From the NCBI GenBank assembly GCA_033239125.1, contig BSWB01000001.1, forward strand, positions 25,881,501-25,945,500: a stretch of DNA of 64,000 bases, in the 5' to 3' direction. This stretch comes from Fagopyrum homotropicum. Lineage: Eukaryota > Streptophyta > Magnoliopsida > Caryophyllales > Polygonaceae. Positions 49,232 to 58,536 of this stretch are shown here, one piece after another. Made by a program: the position numbers and the translations under genes. The stretch's first letter is position 1. Each line of letters begins with the position of its first letter. The notes below the pieces were generated by a model. That model saw only the letters and a list, made by a program, of their open reading frames with translations, had not been told where the DNA came from and made no database searches.

Positions 49232-49625
49232 GGTAAGAGGAGAGTTAGGGTTTTCTGGTAAGAAACTTACATACTTCCGGTATGTAAAAACCGATATGTA
49301 AATTCTGGTATGTAAATTATAAAAAATAAAAAAGTAAAAAAAGAAAACAAAAAAAATTATGGTATGAGTTTCTGGTATGAAATTCATACCGGAAACCCAT
49401 ATCAGAAAATTATAAAAATAAAAAAGGTCCAAAAAAACAAAAAAAAAACTTCAGGCATGAAAAAATTTTGGTATGAAAAAAATTATCGTATGAACTTTTG
49501 GTATGAGAAATTCTAGTATGAGAAATTTTGGTATGAAAAAATTCTGGTATTAAAAAATTCTGGTATGAAAAAACTTTTGGTATGAACTTATATTATGAAA
49601 ACTATTTAGTATGAGAAAAAAAAGA
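49232..49625. repeat. Degenerate minisatellite, TTCTGGTATGA-type units
   Basis: About 390 bp in which words such as TTCTGGTATGAA, TTTTGGTATGA and CCGGTATGTAA recur every 15-25 bp, separated by A-rich tracts. Unit length and sequence vary. The first units repeat GGGTTTTCTGGTAAGA at 49222-49262. It lies inside the candidate Pack-MULE. Confidence 0.7.
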
Positions 49626-49850
49626 AAATAAATAAAAGAAAAAAAAATTCAGTAATTAAAAATTAAAACTTACACTTATATAACAAATAACAAACATCAA
49701 TTGTTCTTTGTTTTTTAAATAGAGGGGTTAATTATTTTTGCCTACCATTAAATGAAAGTAGTAAAAAAATTATGGGGTACATTTACTAAACAAAAAACTA
49801 AAAAAAGGCCTAGTAGGCCAAATTCTTTCAAGAAGTAATTACTTCCGCAC

Positions 49851-50741
49851 CCATAATTGTTTGGAGAAGAAAAGCCTCTTGACAATATTTCAGATTATCG
49901 TTCGTCAACCCATTGACTGCCTCTTTTCTTTTTTGAAACAAACGAAACAATTTAGAGTAATAAGCATGGCCAATAAAATACGTAATTTAGACTATAACTT
50001 GTGAAATTTGTAGCCTTAGTGTAGGTTGTGACTTATGAAACTTGCAGCCTAGTATACATGTTTTTCCAAAAAACAGTAATAATTTTCCTCCTTTATTGCT
50101 TTGAATGAATTAAAAAGGAAAGAAAAACTGAGAGATTTGATCATGATCATTAAAGAAAGAGAATTGACAGCAAACAAATCAGAAAAATAAAGAAGAAGAG
50201 ATGAAATTACCGACTGAAAATAAAGATTGTAATCTTTTTTTTTCATGATTTTCCTCTCTCCTTTAATTTTATCTTTTTGCAAGTACAACCCTCTCTTCTC
50301 CCTTCTCCCCCCCCTTTATTTTATCTTTCTCCAAATGCAACTCTCTCGTCTCCCCTCTCTCTCCTCTCTTTTTTCATGCTCAATTCCCCAACATATATAT
50401 AGAATTCACATTCAGCATTTATATTCAGTTAAACAAATTAATTTTCCGTTTGGCTTAACTGTATTTTTGTTTATTATCATTCTCCTTTTATTTAAAAATT
50501 TGATTGTCTAAAATCCCTCTTTTTTTAACACCTCGGGACTAAAAAAAATGTAATCCGTACATATCGTATACAACTTAATATATTTTTTTTGAGAAATTCT
50601 TAACTTATTATTTTATGAATAATAAATTTACGAAAATTCATGGAAAAAGGGAGGGAATCAACTTAGTGAAGAAGAGAGAACTTAGTGAAGAAGAGAGAGG
50701 TGCTTGTACAATGGAAGTTCCCGGAAAAAGGATGAATCAAA
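49851..50741. other. AT-rich spacer
   Basis: No gene recognised. CT-rich tracts occur at 50270-50370. A short tandem duplication of AACTTAGTGAAGAAGAGAG lies at about 50659-50697. Confidence 0.45.
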
Positions 50742-50912
50742 GTTAATCCAAATGGGGATTCCAAGGGTACTTCAAGAAACGCTGGAGCTGAGGGAGCATT
50801 ACGAGACCATATAGGTGAATTTATACAAGAATTTGCTGTGAATGTGAAAGTCGCGCGACGGCGCCGGAAGCTGAGCTATGGGGAGCGGCTTATAAGCTGG
50901 AGATCGCATGAA
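50742..50912 (+). pseudogene. LINE RNase H domain fragment, N-terminal part
   Basis: Encodes VNPNGDSKGTSRNAGAEGAL then RDHIGEFIQEFA. After a small shift near 50850 it gives ATAPEAELWGAAYKLEIA (catalytic Glu within AEL). This is the RNase H (RVT_3) domain carried at the C-terminus of some plant L1 LINEs. The next codon is TGA where Trp is usual. The domain is cut here by a DNA element and resumes at 55670. Confidence 0.8.
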
Positions 50913-51204
50913 GGGCATGTTTGGTATTAGATGAGGATTTATTTTTTTAATACTTGGGAACGGAGATTGTTGGGATTGTTGGAGATTGTTGTTGATGGAG
51001 ATTATTGGGGTTTGTTAAATTTTGTAAATTTTTGGTGTTTGATATAAGTTTATTGAGATAGATTGTTTAACGACATATTATGAAAATACCCTTAGATGAG
51101 CATGCATTTTTTTTGAGATTTGGTCTCTACACTTCCAGCCGACTCGGAGGAAATATGTAATCGAGAATTTTAGAAGATGGTTGAGAAATATAGGCTAACT
51201 TCTA

Positions 51205-52935
51205 TGTAACACCCCAAATCCATAGGACTCGGAGTGCTACGGGCTAGGATCTCACAATGGGTACTGACCCTAGCCTAACAACAAGTTTCTTGGATCTTAC
51301 AACAAGGCACAAATAAATATAAAACCAAATCTGATAAAGCTAAAATAGTATATATTAAAAGTATACAAAACCACAACTGAGTATCAAAACGGTAACATCA
51401 TATACATATACATATACAAATCCCAAAAACCCATACAAAACCTAGATGTACGGAAGTCCTCGGCTAATCACTCATCCATATCACTTTGCAGTCCTCCTAT
51501 CCAGCAAATCATCTACAACATGGTATAAACCGTTAGCTAACAACCTACGAATTAGAATAACGATAATAACACATACAACACATAAGCACATTATACCACA
51601 CAACATGCTCACATGCATAAACTGTTTATTATCTTTATTAAGTTATACCATTACTAATTCAACTTATTTTGTGACACGAGGAGCACCCAGAAGCTCCCCC
51701 CCCCGTCCCCATCACCGAATAGGTTTGGAACCGGTGTCAATCATCACCGCCTGTTGGCATGGTTGCAAAGGAACTTAGTTGTCCCATTTTGAGCCGGAGA
51801 AGCTATCACCGCCCGATTATAATACACTTGGGCCAATTAATCAAATATGGTCATTATAGTCCAGTTTAGGTGATCAATTACAATAACACACACCACTATT
51901 ACAATCACGCTTTCTCTCAAGAAATCCCAATCACAGTAACCACGGTTTCTCTCAAGAAACGATCAACGCATGTACAAACAAGACACACATATATCAATCA
52001 CTACCCGTAGGCTAGAAGATTCTACCTCTTAGTCTCCAAGATCCTGCAAGATCATAACCATGACATAATCCTCAATATCTCACGAATATCCTCAAAGACG
52101 CCTAAGGCGTTCAACACGGTATACCATCCTCAACTCGTATATAACCTAGCATGATCCTATGACACTAGAACCATCTAAGACAAGAGAAGGAATCATCATA
52201 AAAAAGGAATGGCACAACTGGAAAAAACCGCGACCGCAGTCAGAAACGCCGCGAGGGCGGCGACACACCCCAGGTGCCGCGAGGGCGGGAAGAAGACGCC
52301 GCGGGGGCGGCTACGGTAAGACGCGGGTGGGGTTTCACGACAAAACCACACCCTTCACTTCTGGACAACTTCTCTTCTCGATCTCCACTCCTCTTCAAAG
52401 GCACCAAAGGCAGATACGTCTTCATCAACATATATAGACATTCCTAAGATGTTCAGGAAACATCAAACACAAGATCACTTGTGGGATTTTCAACTAAAGA
52501 AGGAAGAAGGAAGGAAAGAAAGAAAGGGGAAAGAAGTTTACCACTGCAGCAAGGAAAGGAAACCAACACAAACTCAACTAAACATCCACAACCATATAAC
52601 ACACTTTCATCATCATTATCATATCAAACTCTTTTCCAAAGCTAGGAGAAGATCCAAGGAAGAACTAAGGAAAGGAAGCCAAGAGAAGAGAAAGAGAAGA
52701 AGAAACGTGAGAGAGAAGAAAAAGAAGGAAGTTTGGAGGAAGCAAAACCCTCATCCAAAGGAAAGAGAGAGAAGTCTTAAAAGAGAAGAAAATGGAAAGT
52801 ATGGTGGCAAAAGGCGGCCGCCTACTATGCTCAACCGTAACCGCGACCAACACTCGCCGTGACCGCGGCGCCGCACCTGTGGCTAGGCCAAGGCGCGTGT
52901 GCGGGGTCACTAAAGTGATCGACATGAGTCTTACA
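51205..52935 (-). mobile_element. Solo LTR, gypsy-type (1731 bp), minus orientation
   Basis: It starts TGTAACACCCCAAATCC and ends ATGAGTCTTACA. It is flanked by a perfect TTCTA duplication (51200-51204 and 52936-52940). It contains GC-rich words GCCGCGAGGGCGG repeated three times (about 52240-52315), the counterpart of the CCGCCCCCGCG words in the solo LTR at 34088-35819. Open frames inside (52449-52862 and others) are incidental. Confidence 0.93.
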
Positions 52936-55669
52936 TTCTATTTGTAGTTCTTCACTTAAAGTGGAGTATAATGAAATGGACAATTTTTTTTTGATAACAG
53001 AAAGCGGTTCGAACCAGTAGACGACGCGCCGTCTAGTGGATCGAAAAGCCGAAAAAGATTGGCAGACGGACAAACCGTTAAGAAGGATCACACAACTAAG
53101 GGGAAAAGAAATACACAAAAATACATCAAAAGAAAACCAAAAGCAAAAAAGTCTTCAAGGGAAAGCAGGATGATCCGGCCAATATGAAGCAACGAGCATA
53201 AACGTTCATCTTCGAAGGAAGTACACAGGTAGGAAGCATGGGGAACAACTGTGAACACCTCAGATTTGGACTGCAACAGAGCCGTCAGGAGTCAATCACA
53301 ATCCACACCCCCTTCTTGACAAACACTCGAAACCGCCATCAAAAGACCGCATAAAACCTCAGAAGACAAAATTGCAGCAGAACACGAAATCATGATGTAT
53401 AAACGCGTAAAACTTGATGTTTAAAAGAATAATGATTCGTGGGGAGAAATTTGTTCACAAGTGGTTCATTTTAACTTTTCCTTGTCAATTTTGGTGTTAT
53501 TGGGCAGTTAGACAGGGATCGAAACGACCGTATTTTTTTTCCATTTGCATCTTTGATGTTATGGGACCGTTGGGTCGGGACCATCATTGTTAGGCCGCGA
53601 TAATGGTGCCATTGGGATAAAATTGACCAAAAATTTATAACTTTATTTTTCTTTAAAAAAACAATTATTAATATTATTGTTATTACAAATCAAAATTTTG
53701 TTGAAACAATTGACAATGACAGATGAGCCAAAAGGCCCAATTTTAAGGCTACGTAGATGGGATGTGAGTCTTGGGTAAGCAAGAAAAAACCCTAGCCATC
53801 AGCCAACCAAAGCCTTAGAAGAGAACGCACGAGCCTATGGTGGCGGCGGCAGATACACAACGAAGACGAATGTGGGTTTCATTGTGACGCCATGGTGGCG
53901 GCAGGCAAGAGGCCATGGTCAAAACGAGTCTACTTGATCTTCTTTAACGGGGTCAACCGGAAGTTGTGACCATCATCTAGCAGCAAACCGGCTCTCCATG
54001 TCTTGTATCATGGCTATGAGAAATGTCCATCGAGTGTTGGTTTAGTGTATATCCCTTGTTGGGGTTTTTGTTTTGTTTAATGCTAGTGTTTTCTTGCTTT
54101 TTTGGCCTCTGTTGTGTGTTATGTTGTCTCAGAAACGATAGGTAGGTCCTTGCCTTTCTCGTTCTAAGATGGGGTAGTCAACAGTTTCTCTCTAAAGGTT
54201 GTATTGGGTTGTTCCATGTGGAACCAGAAATGGTTCCTCTAAGAACAGGAACATAAGTAAGAAGGAGAATAACAAGGAAACATAAAGGGCTTGCAAATGG
54301 TGAGAAAAGAGAGAGCAGTTGTTGGAAAGCTTTGACGTTCGACTTTGGGGATACAAGAACCACCACCAACTCCCTGAAAGAAATGAAGTAGGCTTTTCCA
54401 ATCCGTGGGTCGTACAACCCGCCACCAGCTGACTAATCCGCTGGCGAAACGAGCCAAACGAGGTTGAGAAGAAGCGGTTCCAACAACCGCAACCCCCTCA
54501 AACCTAAACTTCATAAATTAACGGGATTTCCATTTTGTGGCTCTTGGTAATGGAGATTTCTTAGTGACTTACATATAGAAAGCCAGGAGCGGAGCCGTTT
54601 GAACATTTTTGGTGTACTTGGTGCAGGATTGGAGCCGTTTGAACATTTTTTTCCGGCCCAGTTTTTTCCGGGTTTCCGATTGGTGGATAGGGTTTTTGTT
54701 TGGATTTCCCTCTAGTGCGTTCAAGCACATTGATTTAGCAATTTAAGAGTTAACGAAATGGACAAATAACGGGCACATTGAAATTCAAATCTTTAGAAAC
54801 CCATGGTCACTACGTCATTTACTTCATCGAAGCATTTTGACTGTTGAGATTTAAGAGAGATGCTAATTCCGAATTGAATATTTGAGGAACAAGGACGTAA
54901 AAACAACATGAGAATTCACAAAATTCAGAACTTTAGAGACTACTTTTGCAATGCACCTACAATCCATGAGCTATATATATCATTCAACTTTTGCAATGCA
55001 CCTGCAATCCATGAGCTAATCATATCATTCAAACATCATATCCTCCTATATTATCCAATTTGTTCAATACTATATAACAAAAAAGCTATAGTGCAAAAAA
55101 AGACGACTAAGCAATTCGAAGAAAGGAGCATACCATTTTAACCCGAAGATTGACAAAATGCAAGATTGTGGAGGGGGAAGAAATGACTGACAAATTGGAC
55201 CATAATTAGCGCCGGAAATTGAGCGGAGTATCTTATCAGGCGCAAAATCAGATTTGGGTAACCATTTCTTCCTGTTGCCGGCGGCTCCTGATTTAGTTGT
55301 AGCAAAGTGCAACAAAACTTATTGGTTATCAGCTCATAATATCACGAGAATTTTAGAAGATGATTGAGAGGGAGTGGAAGGTTCAACCTCGTTTCACACA
55401 TAAACTAGTCGAAGACAAAAAAAGAACGATTGAAATCTGTTGAGAGTGAAAGGGTAGGTGCGGAAATAAAAACAATCTATCACAAGAATCCCCAAGAAAG
55501 TTTGGGTGGACAAGATTGTTTTTACGGGATTCTTTAGCAAAAAGAATCTCGTAAAAGAATACAATCTCAAAGGTCCAACTCATACCAAACGACGCTATTT
55601 TTGACATCCCAAAAATCCCGTCAAAAAGAATCTAAATGAATTCCCTAAAATACAATACCAAACAGACCC
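52936..55669. other. Interior of the PIF-like element, no recognised gene
   Basis: Several modest open frames occur on the minus strand, such as 54514-54239 and 55315-55070 (starting MLHFATTKSGAAGNRKK). None has a motif I recognise. Part of a gene may have been captured. A 24-bp word, GAGAATTTTAGAAGATG then TTGAGA, is shared in the same orientation near 51163 and 55345, close to both ends. Confidence 0.35.
54942..55031. repeat. Tandem duplication, two 45-bp units
   Basis: 54942-54986 and 54987-55031 both start ACTTTTGCAATGCACCT and differ at only a few positions. Confidence 0.9.
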
Positions 55670-55697
55670 GAAATAAGGGACAGACCCGAAATAAGGG
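55662..55697. repeat. 18-bp tandem duplication spanning the DNA element terminus
   Basis: ACAGACCCGAAATAAGGG occurs at 55662-55679 and again at 55680-55697. It contains the last 8 bp of the element plus 10 bp of the LINE flank, so it arose after insertion. Confidence 0.9.
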
Positions 55698-55767
55698 ATA
55701 TAGAAGAGTTTATTTAGAGACTGATTCTACTATGACCATTCAGATGATTGAGAACGGGTTGACATGA
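55670..55767 (+). pseudogene. LINE RNase H domain fragment, C-terminal part
   Basis: After the duplicated 18 bp, the frame encodes NKGYRRVYLETDST then TIQMIENG. This continues LEIA of the fragment ending at 50912 as LEIA-stop-NKGYRRVYLETDS. TDS supplies the catalytic Asp of this RNase H fold. The sequence degrades after about 55767. Confidence 0.75.
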
Positions 55768-56660
55768 TACACCTACTATGACCAAAACTGAAGGATATGA
55801 TCATATTTTTATGGAAGACAATCTGGTAGCGGGACTCTGAAAATTTTGCTCTCTCGCTGTCCGAATCGTCCTAGTTGTGCTCGCGTATTTTACTTGATGA
55901 CGTAGAGCTGTTAGACTGATTCTATACATGCATGAGGCCATTGAGGCGTAAGCCTTTCATTCACCAAAAGAAAACTTTCGGTGTTTATAGAAAAATTTGC
56001 TACACCTTCAAAAAATATCCCTATTGTAACTGAAATTTACCAAATTACCGTCGCTTGTTATGCCGTAATGCCATTGCCGGATTTGCCGGTGATCACCAAC
56101 ACACCCCACCGCCACAGACCCCGGAAGCGGGAAGCCACCTGAATCACTCATCTCGACCTAAACGTTCATAGAGAGCCGTGAATCCACATAACATTCTTAT
56201 GTTTAAAGTTCAACCAAAGTCAGAGAAGAACGCGTTCAGTACAGGAAATTCGGTGGCTCCACTATTCCCCTTCCCAATCCATCGTCGCTTTCTACAATCT
56301 AAGGTGAACACGAGCTTTTTTTTGTCTTTCATAAAATGTTTTCGTCGTTCTTGATTTTCAATTGATCTTTGATATTGCTGTTAGGTCAAAATTTGGGAGG
56401 ATACATGTGAAATTTTCCACAGAGGTTTTTCAATTAGTCATTGGCTCCTTAGGTTTGTCTATCTTGCGAACTACAAGGATCATCTCTTTGGATTTAACTT
56501 AATTTGGTTACATGATTGGTGGAGAATAAGGGTTATCCATTATCAAGAATGTGTTTATTTGTTTTTACATTAAAAGTCATCCCTCCAATTTGGATTATAT
56601 TAACCTACAACCCATAATCAACATATAGACATGCGACTCAACATTTATCAATCATGAACC
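55768..56660. other. Spacer downstream of the F-box gene
   Basis: No recognised gene or repeat. It would be the 3' flank of the minus-strand F-box gene. Confidence 0.45.
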
Positions 56661-56778
56661 CTAGTAATGCGCCACTTGTGAAGCAGGGAAAAGTTTGTCT
56701 ACATCCAATAAAACTAGGCTTTCTATAAACTCCCCAACAAAAACTTCATCTGCATCACAACGAATGCCAAGATGAGTA
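56661..56778 (-). pseudogene. F-box associated-domain protein, C-terminal piece (separated by copia B)
   Basis: On the minus strand from 56778, codons give THLGIRCDADEVFVGEFIES then LVLLDVDKLF and end VAHY-stop (TAG complement at 56661-56663). The LGI, FVG and ESLV-L motifs are the usual C-terminus of plant F-box proteins with a type-3 F-box associated domain. The frame continues directly from the codons at 63726-63764 once copia B is removed. These proteins recruit substrates to SCF ubiquitin ligases. Separation from the 5' part by 6.9 kb makes the gene non-functional unless unusually spliced. Confidence 0.8.
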
Positions 56779-57507
56779 TGTAAGAATAAATTATCTCGTT
56801 AATGTGGACCTATAGATAATCTACGTTTTTGCATTAATTAGCTAAATATAATAGTCGGGATTTTCATAGGGAGTAACCCGATTAATTTATCGTTGACGGA
56901 CCGATAAATTAATCCCGTAATAAAGCCCGGTCCTCCGCTCGCCCTTAAATATGCGCTGTTCCGTTAATAGCGATATAATCGTGTGTGACATATAACTTAT
57001 GTAGTGGTATTATGTGCCAAAACTATTGGGCATTATGTACCCTTATTTTAGTTGGGCATATAACACATAAAAGAAGAATATATGTCATTAGTTGAAAAAC
57101 AACACACGTAACACACATAAGAGAGAAAAGGGAGGAGAGTGGAGAAACTAGGGCTCCTTGCTCCAGCCACCACCGGACCACCAGCAGCCACCCGGGACGT
57201 CGCCGCACCTGTTGCCAGCCCGGAGCCACACCGCCGGTCACCGGAGCCGCCTGCTGCGCCGCCCGCTGCACAGCCGAGCCTCCCTGCGGCCTCCTCCACG
57301 AGCCGCTGCAGCAGCCCTTTGGCCACCCGCCGGAGCCGCCTGCTGCGCCGCCGTTCACCACCTGCCGGAGCCACCTACTGCACCCCTATGGATGACCAAG
57401 GTAAACATCTAAACATTGTTGATTAGTTTTCCAAATCTAAGATCCTAGTGGAATAGAACAAATTAGGGATGAATTGTTCTTTGATTATGTTGATGAATTA
57501 TTAACTA
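56779..57507 (+). repeat. Copia B 5' LTR, containing the predicted gag start codon
   Basis: It starts TGTAAGAATAAATTATC. An AT-rich U3 is followed by a GC-rich, Pro/Ala-codon-like stretch (57160-57390), an ATG at 57388 and a splice-donor-like GTAAAC at 57401. The exact 3' end (57507 or 57510) is uncertain, because the last bases ACA are not seen in the right LTR. Confidence 0.9.
57388..57400 (+). CDS. gag: Copia B gag exon 1 (predicted), start codon in the LTR
   Basis: ATGGATGACCAAG lies just before a donor (AAG/GTAAAC). Joined to 58537 it keeps gag in phase 1 and supplies the N-terminus. In the 3' LTR the same site encodes Met-Ala-Asp-Gln, a usual-looking retrotransposon gag start, against Met-Asp-Asp-Gln here. 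Without this exon the gag frame has a stop and no ATG upstream of its conserved NYADW region. Splicing is inferred; no RNA evidence is available. Confidence 0.65.
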
Positions 57508-57512
57508 ACATG

Positions 57513-57524
57513 TGGTATCAGAGC
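57513..57524 (+). promoter_or_regulatory. Copia B primer-binding site
   Basis: TGGTATCAGAGC, a perfect initiator-Met tRNA primer site, a few bases after the 5' LTR and inside the predicted intron. Confidence 0.95.
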
Positions 57525-57638
57525 ATGGTTGAGATTAGAAAACTAATTGCATGTTGGATGTATTAAGTTTTGAACACTCAATTGCTTGGTTGAATTGCTG
57601 AATTTTGGTGCACACCAAGTGTTTGATGAATTGCCTAA

Positions 57639-57768
57639 ATGAAATATGTGTGCTGAATTTTCTATGCACTTAAAAATGCTTGATGAAATATGTGTGCTGA
57701 ATTTTCTATGCACTTAAAAAAGGTTGATGAAATGTGTGTGCTGAATTTTCTATGCACTTAAAATGTTG
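57639..57768 (+). repeat. Leader tandem repeat, three 44-bp units
   Basis: Units start at 57639, 57683 and 57727 with ATGAAATATGTGTGCTGAAT, and a partial fourth starts at 57769. A second duplicated word, GAGTTACACCACAGTGG, occurs at about 58140 and 58222. Both lie in the 5' leader, where packaging signals are expected. Confidence 0.85.
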
Positions 57769-58536
57769 ATGAAATGACCAAGCCAATTTCAAGGATTAAT
57801 TGGTGAAAATAAAGTGTTTGATTGAAGTGATAAAAAGACCCATTACAAAGGGGTTTTTCGAGTCAAACGACTTCACCCGTAGTCGTTCGACATTAGAGTT
57901 AAGTCGATTGACCTAAAGGGGTGATGATCGATTATGTCAAGCATCTTTGTTGAGCATTTGGGGTTTTTGTGGGGCTTTCCCTTATACTTCCGCTGCTGTC
58001 TGTATAGTTTGGATAATCGCTTGAGAAATCTCAGTAGGGTTGTTCGGTTGCACACTACACATGCTTCCGTTCATATGAGATTCAATTCTCACTAATGATT
58101 ATTCCATTTTGAATGGTAGAAATTATCGTTAAGTTGAATTGAGTTACACCACAGTGGGCCGATTCATGTTTGATTAATTTCATAAAAGCTTAAATAAGCC
58201 TCAGATTTTCACATTAAAAATTGAGTTACACCACAGTGGACTCACTTAAGGTAGTGAAGGTTAGAATAAGCGAGTATTGTGGATAAATTGCTAGCCCTTA
58301 GGTCTTACCCACAGGTGGACCGGCATTTATTAGTAACTTAATCATATAAGTAGGGAATATTTAATCAATTGAGATTAGACTGTAGAGGTTATCCACAGAT
58401 GCCATACTTAGTTTAGTCGAGATTGCTTGAGTTTTCTCAATTATTGAACAAGTCTTATTTATTAGTGATTTTATATGTATGTGTGTGTTTTTACTCAAAG
58501 ATTGATTGTTTTGAACATGTTTTTCTAACTGTGCAG

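Larger units (their letters stand above)
47744..49850 (+). mobile_element. Candidate Pack-MULE-like element carrying two host exon fragments
   Basis: Imperfect inverted repeats face each other. The left one, about 47781-47836, reads AGTAGGCTTTTTTTATT then GGTTAATGTACCCCTA. The reverse complement of about 49761-49815 reads ACTAGGCCTTTTTTTAG then GTAAATGTACCCCATA. Between them are exon fragments of two unrelated plant genes and a degenerate minisatellite. No transposase is seen. Terminal repeats plus several gene fragments is the pattern of Pack-MULEs. The outer ends and target duplication are not resolved, and the left end may extend past the chromovirus insertion to about 37170. Confidence 0.45.
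50913..55669. mobile_element. PIF/Harbinger-like DNA element inside a LINE RNase H domain
   Basis: The left end is GGGCATGTTTGGTATTAG; the right end, reverse complemented, is GGGTCTGTTTGGTATTGT. That is 16 or so matching terminal positions. GAA at 50910-50912 and 55670-55672 is a 3-bp duplication. Removing the element rejoins the RNase H frame exactly, which fixes both boundaries. TIRs of GGG-TGTTTGGTA type with a 3-bp duplication are typical of the PIF/Harbinger superfamily, though the usual target is TTA or TAA. Excluding the solo LTR inside, it is about 3.0 kb. No transposase motif was recognised. Confidence 0.7.
57401..58536 (+). other. Predicted intron of copia B spanning primer site and leader
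   Basis: The 1136-bp interval begins GTAAAC and ends with a strong plant-type acceptor, TTTTTCTAACTGTGCAG, including a CTAAC branch-like motif. It contains the LTR end, the primer-binding site and a leader rich in stop codons with tandem repeats. Its removal would make an mRNA that can be translated but not primed for reverse transcription. Confidence 0.6.

Noticed and set aside
47744..49240. A functional chimeric host gene from the BRX and RWD exons
   Set aside because: No BRX continuation, RWD continuation or RING exon is visible, and an RWD start codon follows the BRX exon. Gene fragments in a transposable element fit better.
32481..50742. The RNase H fragment at 50.7 kb as the 3' end of the LINE at 6.4-32.5 kb
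   Set aside because: Order and strand would fit, but the 18 kb between contains unrelated non-LINE sequence and no join point could be shown.
57023..57374. GC-rich minus-strand open frames in both copia B LTRs (also 63241-63589)
   Set aside because: They are antisense to the LTR transcript, have no motif, and result from the GC-rich codon-poor stretch. The plus-strand frame from 57139 starts at GTG, not ATG; only the ATG at 57388 is supported.
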